The notes beneath the pieces are model-generated. The model was not told where the DNA came from and did no database searches. It was given only the letters and a program-made list of their open reading frames with translations. The translations under genes were made by a program, and so were the position numbers. Positions 12,330-23,939 of a stretch of DNA of 64,000 nucleotides are shown one piece after another (the stretch's first letter is position 1; every line of letters starts with the position of its first letter). This DNA comes from Hermatobates lingyangjiaoensis. Taxonomy: Eukaryota > Arthropoda > Insecta > Hemiptera > Hermatobatidae. Location: NCBI GenBank assembly GCA_026182355.1, contig JAPFBL010000084.1, positions 10,958,001 through 11,022,000 on the forward strand, written 5' to 3'.

Positions 12330-12989
12330 GGAAATGGCCCAGACGTTGGTCCTTATATACAGTTTTCTATGGGTTGTCCGGGGAAAGGAATATGATTCGA
12401 TGCGATGTTGACCAATGGGAGTAGAGTTACAGGTCCAAGCGTAAGGTCCCAGTTGCCCGCTGCTCAGCAAAAAGCCTTTGCGTTCTGCCAATAGGTATAG
12501 AGGTTGCACAGTCCCTCTGTGTTAAATGATGTTTGGCAGAAAACATTAGCCTCACTTTACAGTGAACTCCTGTTCCCTTTCTATTTTTGATTTTTGTGGT
12601 GGTTGGGTGTTGCTGTTGTTTACTATTTTCTGTTACGGATATTGCTGGATATTTAAATGATACTCTCGGTTGTTTACTGCGAAAAGCCGCCTTCATCTTC
12701 ATGCCAACAGGGGTAGAGGTTGCACAGTCCCTCTTGATTATTAAGAGATGTTGACACTGGAAAGTGAGGCTAATGTTTTCTGCCAAACATCATTTAACAC
12801 AGAGGGACTGTGCAACCTCTATACCTATTGGCAGAACGCAAAGGCTTTTTGCTGAGCAGCGGGCAACTGGGACCTTACGCTTGGACCTGTAACTCTACTC
12901 CCATTGGTCAACATCGCATCGAATCATATTCCTTTCCCCGGACAACCCATAGAAAACTGTATATAAGGACCAACGTCTGGGCCATTTCC

Positions 12990-13030
12990 TTGCCTGAAGA
13001 TAACCAGAGAATGGTTGAAACATGTCGCAA
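12990..13030 (+). ncRNA. Hammerhead-ribozyme-like motif, unit 3
   Basis: The order matches a type I hammerhead. TTGC (12990-12993) pairs with GCAA (13027-13030) as stem I. Next come CTGAAGA (12994-13000, the CUGANGA core) and stem II AACCA/TGGTT (13002-13006/13012-13016) closed by GAGAA. GAAA (13017-13020) is followed by CATGTC, with predicted cleavage after C13026. ACATGT is self-complementary, as in hammerheads with very short stem III that work as dimers. An outer helix of six pairs, two of them wobble (12975-12980 with 13040-13045), encloses symmetrical 9-nt internal loops where loop contacts would form. One extra U (13001) sits between the core and stem II, which is not canonical and leaves activity uncertain. 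Confidence 0.62.
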
Positions 13031-13626
13031 ATACCACCACCAGGTCAACAGTGCAGAACTTTTCATCACCTACCAGCCACCCATCAATAGCAGCAATAAC
13101 ATTCAACTGAAGAAAAAACATGAACATAAGAAACCGAAGAGAACAATATACAAAACCTACAACTTGAAGATGTTTCTACGAGAAGAAGTTGGATTCCAGT
13201 GTCAACATCTCTTAATAATCAAGAGGGACTGTGCAACCTCTACCCCTGTTGGCATGAAGATGAAGGCGGCTTTTCGCAGTAAACAACCGAGAGTATCATT
13301 TAAATATCCAGCAATATCCGTAACAGAAAATAGTAAACAACAGCAACACCCAACCACCACAAAAATCAAAAATAGAAAGGGAACAGGAGTTCACTGTAAA
13401 GTGAGGCTAATGTTTTCTGCCAAACATCATTTAACACAGAGGGACTGTGCAACCTCTATACCTATTGGCAGAACGCAAAGGCTTTTTGCTGAGCAGCGGG
13501 CAACTGGGACCTTACGCTTGGACCTGTAACTCTACTCCCATTGGTCAACATCGCATCGAATCATATTCCTTTCCCCGGACAACCCATAGAAAACTGTATA
13601 TAAGGACCAACGTCTGGGCCATTTCC

Positions 13627-13667
13627 TTGCCTGAAGATAACCAGAGAATGGTTGAAACATGTCGCAA
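13627..13667 (+). ncRNA. Hammerhead-ribozyme-like motif, unit 4
   Basis: Exact repeat of the motif at 12990, 637 bp downstream. Two motifs in tandem on one strand would release a 637-nt monomer if both cleaved. Confidence 0.62.
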
Positions 13668-14196
13668 ATACCACCACCAGGTCAACAGTGCAGAACTTTT
13701 CATCACCTACCAGCCACCCATCAATAGCAGCAATAACATTCAACTGAAGAAAAAACATGAACATAAGAAACCGAAGAGAACAATATACAAAACCTACAAC
13801 TTGAAGATGTTTCTACGAGAAGAAGTTGGATTCCAGTGTCAACATCTCTTAATAATCAAGAGGGACTGTGCAACCTCTACCCCTGTTGGCATGAAGATGA
13901 AGGCGGCTTTTCGCAGTAAACAACCGAGAGTATCATTTAAATATCCAGCAATATCCGTAACAGAAAATAGTAAACAACAGCAACACCCAACCACCACAAA
14001 AATCAAAAATAGAAAGGGAACAGGAGTTCACTGTAAAGTGAGGCTAATGTTTTCTGCCAAACATCATTTAACACAGAGGGACTGTGCAACCTCTATACCT
14101 ATTGGCAGAACGCAAAGGCTTTTTGCTGAGCAGCGGGCAACTGGGACCTTACGCTTGGACCTGTAACTCTACTCCCATGGGTCAACATCGCATCGA

Positions 14197-14198
<2 letters not shown>

Positions 14199-14231
<33 letters not shown>
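14199..14231. repeat. (TA)n microsatellite at array edge
   Basis: About 16 TA units start right where the last array unit breaks off. A shorter TA tract (11713-11725) abuts the other edge. Confidence 0.9.
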
Positions 14232-14238
<7 letters not shown>

Positions 14239-14239
14239 A

Positions 14240-14865
14240 TTTCCTCAGTTCTATAGATTTCTCCACCAAATCCATTTTTCTGTTCTCACGCAATATGAAA
14301 TAGTAAAACACATCACACAAAATATTAAAAAAATGTTTTTAGCCTGATTAAACTGTAAGATAACAAAGGAAAGCATAACTTAAAATTATAACTTATCATG
14401 TTGATTCAGTATGTTGCACAGTATAAATATAGATGGTTATAGACTTTTTTATCAGTTAATCAGTTTTACGTTTACCACTAATATTACGTTAGTCTAAAGT
14501 TACGTTAGCTGTTTAAAAATATCAATAATTGGTACCTTGAGTCATTTTACTGTAAGATATCTTAAGAATCGTTAGAAAGTTTGTCTTAAAAAATTTACAG
14601 AAATAACTTTACTTTTTATAAATTTATGTAGCCTCGTTGAAGTTTATTGTTTGCCTCAGGGTAGCAAACGCTAAACGCCTCATTTCAAGATGTCAGATAT
14701 TACATAATATTGGACTTAAAACTAAAAAGAAATAGAAACAATAAAGTAATATTTTATGGTCTTACCCAACGTCAGGACTTCATAAGACGACGACTTCAAA
14801 ATCAAGTACAGAGAGACTTCCCTTTACTTTTATACAAATATAGAGATCTGCCCCTACAATGGGTG
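14240..14865. other. Unassigned DNA, no gene seen
   Basis: AT-rich, with short direct repeats of TTACGTTAG near 14480-14510. There is no coding signal or repeat terminus. Confidence 0.4.
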
Positions 14866-14869
14866 TTTG

Positions 14870-15320
14870 CTGCGGTCTAGGAGACAATGGGTTCTTTGAC
14901 AAACTTGCGAAAGCAGGATTGTATTCCCTCAAGATGATTTATCTCTCAGTTACCTCCCTTCGTCTAGCCTAATTACCCAATGTTAATACAATTATGAAGA
15001 CAACCTGGAAAGCACTGTTTTTGACAAAAGATGAGACTTGATACTGAAAATTTGTGCCACTGAACGAATTGCTAAGAAATCATACCATTGCTAATTTTAT
15101 GATAACTGGCAGTACCAGTACCGGATAGACTTCGCCGACGCCTCCTAAGCCCTCTTTGTCCAGGTGGAGGAGGTACAGTTGTTTATCTACAAATACAGCA
15201 CAATAGAGTCTGAACATGATACATTGCAAGTACAGGATACGCTGTACTAGACAGCAAGGAGTCTGATTGCTAAACGAGGCGTTGAATAAACAAATGGACA
15301 TGTGCCGTCACCTGCCTCAT
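14870..15320. promoter_or_regulatory. GC-richer island, candidate exon or regulatory element
   Basis: Mixed composition with a distinct block at 15107-15180 reading GGCAGTACCAGTACCGGATA, then CGCCGACGCCTCCTAAGCCC, then GGTGGAGGAGGTACAG. No frame stays open with a recognisable protein in either direction; the minus-strand frame at 15080-15301 has no family resemblance. It could be a noncoding or diverged exon or a conserved noncoding element. Confidence 0.25.
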
Positions 15321-15639
15321 GAGTTCACAGTATATCAATAACTATAATAGTGTATCAATAAGTGGATTTCTAAATATTAGTGGCTAGTAAAGTAGGCCTG
15401 TATATTAATTTAAGATTATAAGAACATGCTGATTAAAGTAACAACCTTGATTGAATTGTATGTTTAACCATTGATAACATTTAAAACATAGTCTTTAAGC
15501 ATTGGAGGCAGCACGATATATCCTAATCTACTAGTGAAGATTGTGTCCGAAACAAGCTGGTTGCTATAAACAGATATAATGAACAGGGCTGAAGTTCTAG
15601 TAATAATAAACGAAACAGTATTTTATGGACCCATAATTA

Positions 15640-16215
15640 GTAATAATTCTTGAGACTGTTTACATCTAAAACAGGGGAGGAAAGAAAAGGTAAGTTGTCA
15701 GTGATTTCTGATAGTAAGAAGGGTCCTAGATTTGTTTCCTTTCCGTACTGCTGGTTTAAGCAAACTTCGGTTACTCTGGAGTACAGAGATTTATTTGTGC
15801 GCAGAGGCGATGTAAATAGGCGACAGTTATATTTGCATTGGCTAAGTTACAACTAATGGAGGCAAGCCACTTGATAGGGTTTGTGGCTTGGTCGGGTGGG
15901 CGTGGTTGGTTTATCTCACGAAGCCAAACGCACCCCCTTTATGTACTTCTATATGGAAACGGGCCACCCTGGCCAATTTCCTAGTTTCTCGCGTGTCGGG
16001 CCTCTCTTAGTTCACAATAGCCTTGATTAAAGGCGACCTGTGGTCTTTCGGAAAATTCCAAACTAGTAATTTATATACTTGGATAGGAAGGTTTTTCGCA
16101 TTACAAAATAAAAATATCCCATTGTCACGTGAACCAATTAGGGGTGACGATTTTTCCGAACAATTTGTTAAAGACATTTGGGGGGTGAGGAATAGACGAA
16201 GGCTTTGAATGCATA
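15640..16215. promoter_or_regulatory. GC-richer island, candidate regulatory element
   Basis: The block around 15860-16010 (GGCTTGGTCGGGTGGGCGTG, GCCAAACGCACCCCC, CGTGTCGGGCCTCTC) stands out from the AT-rich background. It includes a GGGTGGGCGTGG box of the KLF/SP type. Several short frames exist on both strands at 15650-16430, overlap antisense to each other and match nothing I know. Confidence 0.28.
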
Positions 16216-16219
16216 CTGG

Positions 16220-17235
16220 CACGAAAGACCGTTGAAAGTTTCTTTGAAATTACAATCACATAAGCGAATAAAACGTGAACACATAAGTTAAGTGAAAAAA
16301 GTTTGGTGCATGTTATCAACAAAGTTGAAAAAACAAAAAGAATGGAGTAATTTAAGAACGACGGCAAGAGAGATAAGTCCACCTTGGCGCCACATATTTT
16401 GATGAGGATTTTTTTTATATTTTTAAACAAATTATATAAAATACTTTAATTTGTATGTGACCTAAATTGAAAAAAAATAAGGGTTACATTTCATTTTATT
16501 TATTTCTTTTCAATAATTCTTAATAATTACCCTTAGTTTTGATTGAAGTATATTAGAACCCATATACATCTAAGGTGGAATAAGATCTGAGAAGGCCAAT
16601 AATGGGTTGTTGTTAAAAATAAAAGAAGTTAAAATGGTCAGAACGGAGTTACACCAAGTTTGATGGGGAAATTGCCCAGTGCAATCAAACATAAGCAAAC
16701 TGAACTATATTAATGGAAGACAGATATAATTTGTACTAAACAAGAAAGTGTGTTAAATACTTAACATAAAATATATTAATTTACAGGTTATATCTCCTGT
16801 TTTAGCTGAGGTAAAATTTGTAAAATAAAACTAAAATGTATATTAAAAAAATAATATTAAATAATATTTTCTTTGCTTTAAGGGATATTAAAACAGTAAT
16901 CACTTTGTAAGCTACATTAATTATTAATTAATTATAGTGATGTGATTTGCAAAAGATTCAAAGCACTATATATCAAGGGTGTTCAACCCTTCAATTCCCA
17001 GGTATTTTTCAGTAGATCAATTTTATAGGCTCCATAAGGCTTGTGATATAGGTTTAAATTCAATATTCATGTATGTAAATGTAATTTAATATAATTTTAA
17101 ATATATACAATATATTTAATATATTTTAAATATATGTGTTAAATATTAAGATAATAAGGTAGTTTGATATTGAAGGTACCACTCTAAATAAGCATATATT
17201 AAATGAACAAAATATAATGGTAATGTTATGTTATG
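16220..17235. other. Unassigned DNA, no gene seen
   Basis: AT-rich. Around 16975 the words AAGGGTGTTCAACCCTTC and TTTTTCAGTAGATCAATTTT recall the ends of hAT-type elements, but no partner end is nearby, so I do not call one. Confidence 0.4.
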
Positions 17236-17240
17236 AAGAA

Positions 17241-17326
17241 TCGAATGTTCACTTTTAAAATTTTTATTGAAATATTGAGAACTTCGAATGTTCACTTTTA
17301 AAATTTTTATTTAAATATTGAGAACT
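17241..17326. repeat. Tandem duplication, 43-bp unit x2
   Basis: Units 17241-17283 and 17284-17326 begin TCGAATGTTCACTTTTAAAA and end ATATTGAGAACT. I count a single difference (TTGAAAT versus TTTAAAT), so the duplication is recent relative to its surroundings. Confidence 0.9.
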
Positions 17327-17329
17327 ATT

Positions 17330-18200
17330 TATTTTTCAAAAATTGTTTGACATTTATTCAATAGATATTTTGTTTTCAGTTCAGTTAAATAAAAATAATC
17401 ACTCGCGATAATATATAAATGCTGATATAATTTTAAGTATTTAATGTTTTGTTGTGTTTTAAAATTGAAGACGTCTCCAGATAATTTGGTTGGTTAAATG
17501 TTGATGGACCAATAAAAAGAAGTATAATTGAGGAGGACATGTTGAATCGCTTTTCAAACCCTCCTATTAGAATAAATCTGAGAGCTCAGAAGCAATGGTG
17601 AAAGGTTTGATCTAAAAACTGGCAGCAAACTTTAAATCAATCTGAACTTTAGTTAGAGTCCTGCTATTACCAAGAGCACTTATGAAGGGATCATTTCAAA
17701 AATGCCTAAGAAGATCCAGTCAAATTGACCCATGTGAGTAGTCATTATTAGCTGTGGCAATCATGAACAACACCTTATTATTACATGTGTTCTACAAAAT
17801 GGTTCATTTTCTGAAGCTGTATCTCTGTTAGTACTAAACCTCATATGCATCTCATTTTAAACAAATCATTTTATCCTCACATCTACCTCTGTATTTTTTT
17901 TAATCTCTTCACACTTTGTTTCATCTCTTCATCTATCTTATATTCCTTGCAATAATTCTTGAAAAATGAATACCCATTTTAAACTATATGTTACACATAA
18001 CTAACAAATTAAATGTACGCATTATTATTTAAAATAATTTAAAATATTTAAAATTAATTACTTATTTAGAACATAGTATTAATCATAATATCATACATAA
18101 CTAATTCAGTTTGTTGAGGTTGATAAAACACAAGTTAGAGAAAAACATAAGTTAAAAAATAACAATCCCTGAAAAATTATCCACTAAAAATAAATTTTAC
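17330..18200. other. Unassigned DNA, no gene seen
   Basis: The segment 17460-17880 has more even composition but no open frame of useful length, no repeat ends and no recognised motif. Confidence 0.4.
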
Positions 18201-18205
18201 TTTTT

Positions 18206-19915
18206 ACTTTACTATAGCTAAAATAGTAATTACTTATTAAAAAATTCTATCTCAACATTTTGACGGATTTACATGTTTTGAGATCCTCAAAGTCTTTTGT
18301 TGTATCCAAACGTTCGTGAGCATGCTTCAGCCCAGACCATTTGTTAGTGAAATTCATAATTTATCATAAATAGCCTTTGTTTGCAACGCAAATGTGTCTT
18401 ATTGTTTTTTGATAATGTTGCATCATGGGAAAGTAACTTTGTAGGCCAAAATGTGATTTTCGACCAAACTCATGAAAGTGTTGAAATATAAAAATTATTA
18501 TGTCATTGATATCAGCATAAACTAAACATAATTCATAATATTTCAATAACCGAAAAGGTATGTTTTGCAATTAAATGTAATAACTTTAGCTTACGATTGA
18601 TTTTAAAAGCTTGTGGACTCGATACATGTCACGTTTGACGGGTCTTAATGAAATTGTACTCAAAACTATTACCTTTTGAGATTATCAGCTGAATACTTTT
18701 TGGTTGAAATTACATAGACGGCGTTTTGTAATTTCCAAAAAAATGTTTTTAACGCTAAATGACCAGAAGAAGAAAAAAATTTTGTGAGAAAATTGATCTT
18801 AAAATTAGTATTTTATGGCATAAATTTCAAGAACTTCTTACAACGGCAAAAGACAATAAAGCCCTACAAACTGAAAACTCAGTTTGAAATAATGAGTAAT
18901 CTACTATTGACTTGAAAATTTTAAAACCGATTCTAGTCATAGGTAATTCTTGTTTTCAGGTTTAATACAAGCAATTTGAATATATTTGAAGAGTTTATAT
19001 CATATGTAAGAAGATTATAATGAAAAAATTAAACCTAAAAAATGAAGGCCGATCAAAGAGACATGTCATGATTTTTCCAAGGTGATTTGTTTGTGATTGT
19101 CAAGGTGATTGCCAATATACATTCTACATCTTTTAACAAATATAACATCAGATATATATTTCTTAGTGTGTCTTAACTCAATTGGTAAAGTTGAATTATG
19201 GGAAATATATTTTTTGTTCGTTATGACAAAACGGCTCTAATTATGAACCATTTCCTCCGTTAATTCAATAAACTTAAAATTTCGTTTTATTGAATATTGT
19301 TTTATATTTATTACCGATATTTTATGAGCTTACAATATTAGATGTGTATTACACTAAAAATGAGTACTATTAAGTTCCATCTGTTGTAGTATGTGAAGTT
19401 TTAGGTAGATAAGCAGTTTCATAAAAGAAAGCAAACCTATTAGAATGGCTAACAACTACAGAACCAGGTCCAAACATTTTCAAATACTTGTTTATTCTAT
19501 GTTAATACAAAGCAATCACGTATAAGAGGTAAACGACTTTTGGTAAATTAATAACATAAAATCAAAAGTTCTTTAGAAACGAGAAAGGGACACACACTAG
19601 GACAATAGGATGGCTCCGGTGCACACGAGTCCTTCAGTTAATTACTAAGAATAATACTAATAAAACTATGGCATATTATTCTAGATTAAACTTGATTATC
19701 TATATCAACTTTATTACAACAGAAAATGGAACAACAATAAAACAAATAAAATAATTAAATTTTTTATCTACAAATTTGATAATACTTTACCATGGAGTCT
19801 GCTATTAGATCTACACAACAGCCACTCTAAAATAAAATCAAAACTCAATTGATAACCATATATGATATTACGTTTTCTTATGATAAAGTTGGGGGTAGAC
19901 CACTCCAAATTTTTA
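18206..19915 (+). mobile_element. Family H, old diverged copy
   Basis: The left end is ACTTTACTATAGCTAAAAT after a T-tract, followed by TCTATCTCAACATTTTGACG and TTTACATGTTTTGAGATCC, both diverged from the consensus. The right end at 19872-19915 is CTTATGATAAAGTTGGGGGTAG then ACCACTCC and a T-tract. The hairpin's left arm has decayed to GGGGG. The interior matches the family only in patches, and 19150-19860 may contain unrelated inserted sequence. Confidence 0.55.
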
Positions 19916-19919
19916 TTTT

Positions 19920-21595
19920 TTTAAAACACCATATATAGTACTAAAGATGCAAGAAAAGTAAGTAATTAATTTTTAAATTTCTTTTTTTACTTAAATTACT
20001 TTTTTAAAACATCTTTTTTTTATTTTGTATTTCATTATATTTGTTTTTAAACTCAATGAATTTACTTACTACTTTGTTTTAATTACACAAATCGTTTTTA
20101 TTTTCTTTTTTTTTTTAAAAAATATGTGAAATTCTATACATATGATAGATGAATAATCTACAGACAAATTGACGAATGTTAAACAAAGTTGATAAAAGCT
20201 ATGGAAACTGAAGAAATGTCAGTCGACGTCACCACACTAATTAGACATCATTTCAATTTTTTTTTGTATATAGTTTTCAACAGAGGTAAATCTACTGTTG
20301 TAATAATTACTAAAAACTGTGAAAAATGTTACATTATTTCTATTTATGAAATGGCTAGATGTTTAACATTCTGCACGAAATGTTAAAATTTATTTGGATT
20401 TTTGAAGCATCGATTATTGACTGCAGAATGTTGGTATTATTGAAGACTGCAACTTATAGACTTATGCATTTTTCAATATAAAAGGTTTAGGTCTTCTGTA
20501 ATCTCTAGTGTCAAACAATCTTTAATAAACAACAAGAGGACAAAAGGCTTGAACACAAAGCTGGAGGACCTCGTAGATAATTTATTATATAAATACTTTT
20601 CCATTTGAATTATTCAGGGGGTAAAAATGCCATTCTTTTAACCAGTTCTGCAGACTACGACTTTTATGATTAGAAATGTTTCTTAGCTAATTTCAGATGA
20701 GATTATTTGTTATTTACCGTACGAAATTAAACTATCAGAAGCTACACAGGTTTTCAGTTGTTCCAATAAAAAATTTTGAACAAAATTATAAAATAATTTT
20801 TAATCACAAATTTTCCCACAATTTACTATCTTCCTATTTATTCTGCACAATGAATTTAACCCTTAATGGATCGCAGCTTGTAAAAAAACTGTCCAAAAGA
20901 AACTTCAAATAATTAATTATTTTTGTTTAATTAATTTTTATTATAATTTTTTAATCGCTTTGAGATATAACATTCTAACTTGTGACTTCTTTTTAAGGCG
21001 TGTACGGGACCATCACATTTAAATCGCATTAGAATTACTTTTAACACTGTTAGAACATTTTTAACGCAAATAGAACACAAAATCAGTTAGGCATCCAGTA
21101 AGATGTTATTAGCTCTGTAGTCTAAATTTAAATTGCCATTTATAAACGAGTACCGACGTTAAGCGTCATCGAGGCCACTGCTCGTCTGTATAGTCATTGA
21201 TTACATTTTATCTCAAAATTAAAAAGTATAAATAATTTGAATTTTTTCGTAATCTTTTTGATATATTGGTCAATAAATTTGAAATACACAATTTAAAACT
21301 TTAAAAACCATTACAAGGAAGAGTCAATGAACTTCCGTTTATAGAGAACTTCCTTAGAGATAAAAAAAATTCTACTGCAGTAATTCACGATGCAGAAGAT
21401 ACGTTCATACTCTTTTGGGTGCAGAAAATATCTAGCTAGTAAACATGAGAATTGTTCCTTATCTCGGCATTCATAATTAGGACTAATCTGTATATCTAAC
21501 AATAGTAATTTTGGCGTGGTCAAGCCAAGTTTATAATTAAGAAAATTACAAGGAAAACATGTTGTTCATTTAAGTTAATTCAGTTTTTCCCAGAT
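19920..21595. other. Unassigned DNA, no gene seen
   Basis: Poly-T/poly-A rich at 19970-20120. No gene, no repeat terminus. The short frames at 20189-20912 are AT-driven. Confidence 0.45.
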
Positions 21596-21599
21596 AAAT

Positions 21600-21870
21600 T
21601 CATTACATTACGAGCTGTACTTAATTTCCTAATTTAGCGGGACCCATTGCATTCCATTTCCATAGTTACATTTAATTTCAATTTAACTCCTCCATTCCCT
21701 GTGTTTAAATGGAATGTTAGATGGAAGCGATAAGAAGAGGTCTGCCTTGGGCGAAGATAACGCCTTTGCCCAACCTCTTCATGAAAATTAATATTCAAAA
21801 TTATATTCAAAGCAAGTTTCTTATACTGGATCGACGCCATTTCGAATCCATTAGCAACAGATTAGCAATT
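21600..21870. promoter_or_regulatory. GC-richer island, candidate noncoding regulatory element
   Basis: Well-mixed sequence including AGAAGAGGTCTGCCTTGGGC, GAAGATAACGCCTTTGCCC and a near-inverted pair AGAAGAGG/CCTCTTCAT. There is also a TGAAAATTAATATTC homeodomain-style AT core. No repeat signature and no convincing frame. Confidence 0.28.
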
Positions 21871-21879
21871 CTGATGTCT

Positions 21880-23150
21880 AGTTCATATTAATTTTTTTTT
21901 GTTAAATTCCAGGTTTATTATATTACATAAAATAAATTTGGGAGTATGAGTGAGTATAAGTTTACTAGTATATAAGGAATGAAGAATGTTCAAAAACTAG
22001 CTGAAGGTAAAAAGAGCTGGAAAGCCTGAGATTATTTACAATTGCTGAAAGCAGTTTAAAAAATGAATATTGAATTGTTGAGAAGAGTTGTAAATTACTA
22101 TACACGTGTATTTTCATCACATGTGTAGGAAAGGAACATATGTTGCATGTTATGCTGTAGATAAATGTGAAGATATAATACAATTAACAGTTGTGTACTA
22201 TATGTAATAATGATGAAGTTCTTAAGAAATAATGTTTGTGATGAGCAGGAATGCAAAGATATAATGGAGTAAAGGGTTATATGTGATGACGGTGCAGTGA
22301 TGAATTTGAAGATTTAACAATGCCAAAAATATGTATTTCCTATTCAATACATATTTATTAAATATAATGAAGAATATAACGATGATATAGTTGACTGAGA
22401 AATATTATAAAGAATAATGAAAGTCGAGAATTTTACTATAGTGGTGACAATGAAATGATTTGAATTTCCAGTTGAACTTATCAATTCATGAACACATTCC
22501 TGGTACTTCTCAAGCTTAACCAACATAAGAGCACAAAGGATATTCTGCCTTCTTATAACTCCAAGACAGAATTTGTCGATTTCAACTTACTAAATCAAAA
22601 AAAAAACAAAGCTTGACAAAAGCTGTTGAGCTTTTACAAAGTGACGATATGAATGAAGGCAAAATGACTTGCGGCGGAGATGACTGATAAATGCAACCTC
22701 TTTTAACCACTCGAAGTGAATTGATTAGTAAAATTAAATTTTATGTAACTTCTTAAAAGATTGTTTAATTTTTAACATTAATTTAATATATTAAAGTATT
22801 TATATGATACACTTTTTAACGTACCTTTTAAGCACTTCTATACCATTTTTATCTTTGAAATCCATAAAACGTTTTCTTCAATTAAATAATATTAAAGTAT
22901 AAATTAACGGAAGGTGGTTACAAACTATTGTAATCAATACATAGATAAAAATTATTGATCTAATTGATGTCTCTCTTAACTCCAGGTTCAGAATAGTATT
23001 GTTATTATTTTTTTTTTAATAATTTCATTCTACATAATAATGTACTAAAAAAGGTAATATGACAGTAAACTCTTCTAATTGAGATGTATAAAAAATTGAA
23101 ACTGTAGGACGAATTCTTTTCTCGAAATAAATGCTTTCTTCAATTTAATT
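21880..23150. other. Unassigned DNA, no gene seen
   Basis: AT-rich and featureless to the eye. The minus-strand frames at 21965-22526 show no family resemblance. Confidence 0.45.
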
Positions 23151-23159
23151 TTTAGATGT

Positions 23160-23480
23160 GACCTGTGAGGGTTAGTTTACTTTTAATCGATGAGGATGCC
23201 AACTGCTTGTCCTCAGATTCAAATAGCCAAGCAGTATTATCTTTTCCCCAATAAAAGGATGGACAGGAATTATGCTGTTGTGGCGATGGTAGTGTTTTGG
23301 ATGGCTGTATTTCCTGTCGCCGGAACAATGGACAGGCATGCGAAGACGGCGGCATTGTGTTGGGGCAGATGTGCGCCCTCTCCGGTTACCTTCCGTCCTC
23401 ATAGACCGTCCTCCTATTCTCCTTTCACCACCTCAGCTTCCCCTTTTCCCTACATCTTACTAAGTGTTTATCTTCTAAGA
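23160..23480. promoter_or_regulatory. GC-richer island with overlapping open frames, candidate exon or regulatory element
   Basis: One of the most GC-rich patches in the window. The plus-strand frame 23190-23486 (98 codons) has a hydrophobic stretch YAVVAMVVFWMAVFPVAG that could pass for a signal or membrane segment, followed by a Cys- and Pro-containing part. The minus strand is open in two frames over the same bases, so openness is not evidence of coding. No splice-bounded exon stands out and I recognise no family. Confidence 0.25.
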
Positions 23481-23765
23481 AACTGAAACCTTCGTCCCTT
23501 TACAGTGTAAATCGAGCTATTAAATCAATTTCCTGTAGACATTACAACACGTATTCCACTAATATTATAATGTAACTATAAATAACTGCATTATAGTATG
23601 TTTTTATATCAATTTGATTATATAAAATTTGTTTCAAATGCTGACCTCTAGTACACTTTTAATCTAATTCAAGATTTTAAGAAAACAGTACTGTGCTTTC
23701 AATATTATTGGTTGATGGTTGAGTTGAGCTGCTTAGTTAAGGTGAATGTAGATAGATAGATAGAT

Positions 23766-23880
<115 letters not shown>

Positions 23881-23883
23881 GGA

Positions 23884-23932
23884 ATATGGAGTGTCCTACA
23901 CTCAACTTTACTATAAGTAAACATAATATCAA
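23884..23932 (-). mobile_element. Family H, isolated right terminus
   Basis: On the minus strand it reads GATATTATG, TTTACTTATAGTAAAGTTG, then GAGTGTAGGACACTCC. The hairpin is intact with loop TAGGA, and the terminal T-tract is missing because the GA microsatellite lies against it. Confidence 0.65.
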
Positions 23933-23939
23933 CTCATTG

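Larger units (their letters stand above)
11726..14197. repeat. Head-to-head array of a 637-bp ribozyme-bearing repeat
   Basis: There are two units on the minus strand (11726-12362 complete; 12363-12761 partial) and then, inverted, units on the plus strand (12762-13397, 13398-14034, and a partial 14035-14197). The period is 637 bp, measured from matching words such as AAAGTGAGGCTAATG at 12761, 13398 and 14035. The copies look essentially identical; one difference is CCCATGGGTC near 14177 for CCCATTGGTC. A 239-codon open frame lies across the units (12810-13529, 13447-14166, and minus 11790-12509). It opens on GTG, is longer than one unit, and exists because 637 is not a multiple of 3, so it is probably not a gene. 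A ~36-bp block starting AGAGGGACTGTGCAACCTCT occurs twice per unit, 421 bp apart. Tandem plus inverted partial copies next to TA tracts fit Penelope-like insertion. A ribozyme-bearing satellite is the alternative. Confidence 0.85.

Noticed and set aside
16970..17040. hAT-like end AAGGGTGTTCAACCCTTC
   Set aside because: No inverted partner end or target duplication is nearby. The similar piece at 30344 is 13 kb away.
23190..23486. Possible secreted or membrane peptide
   Set aside because: Both strands are open in several frames over the same GC-richer bases, and there is no splice or family evidence. It is kept only as an island.
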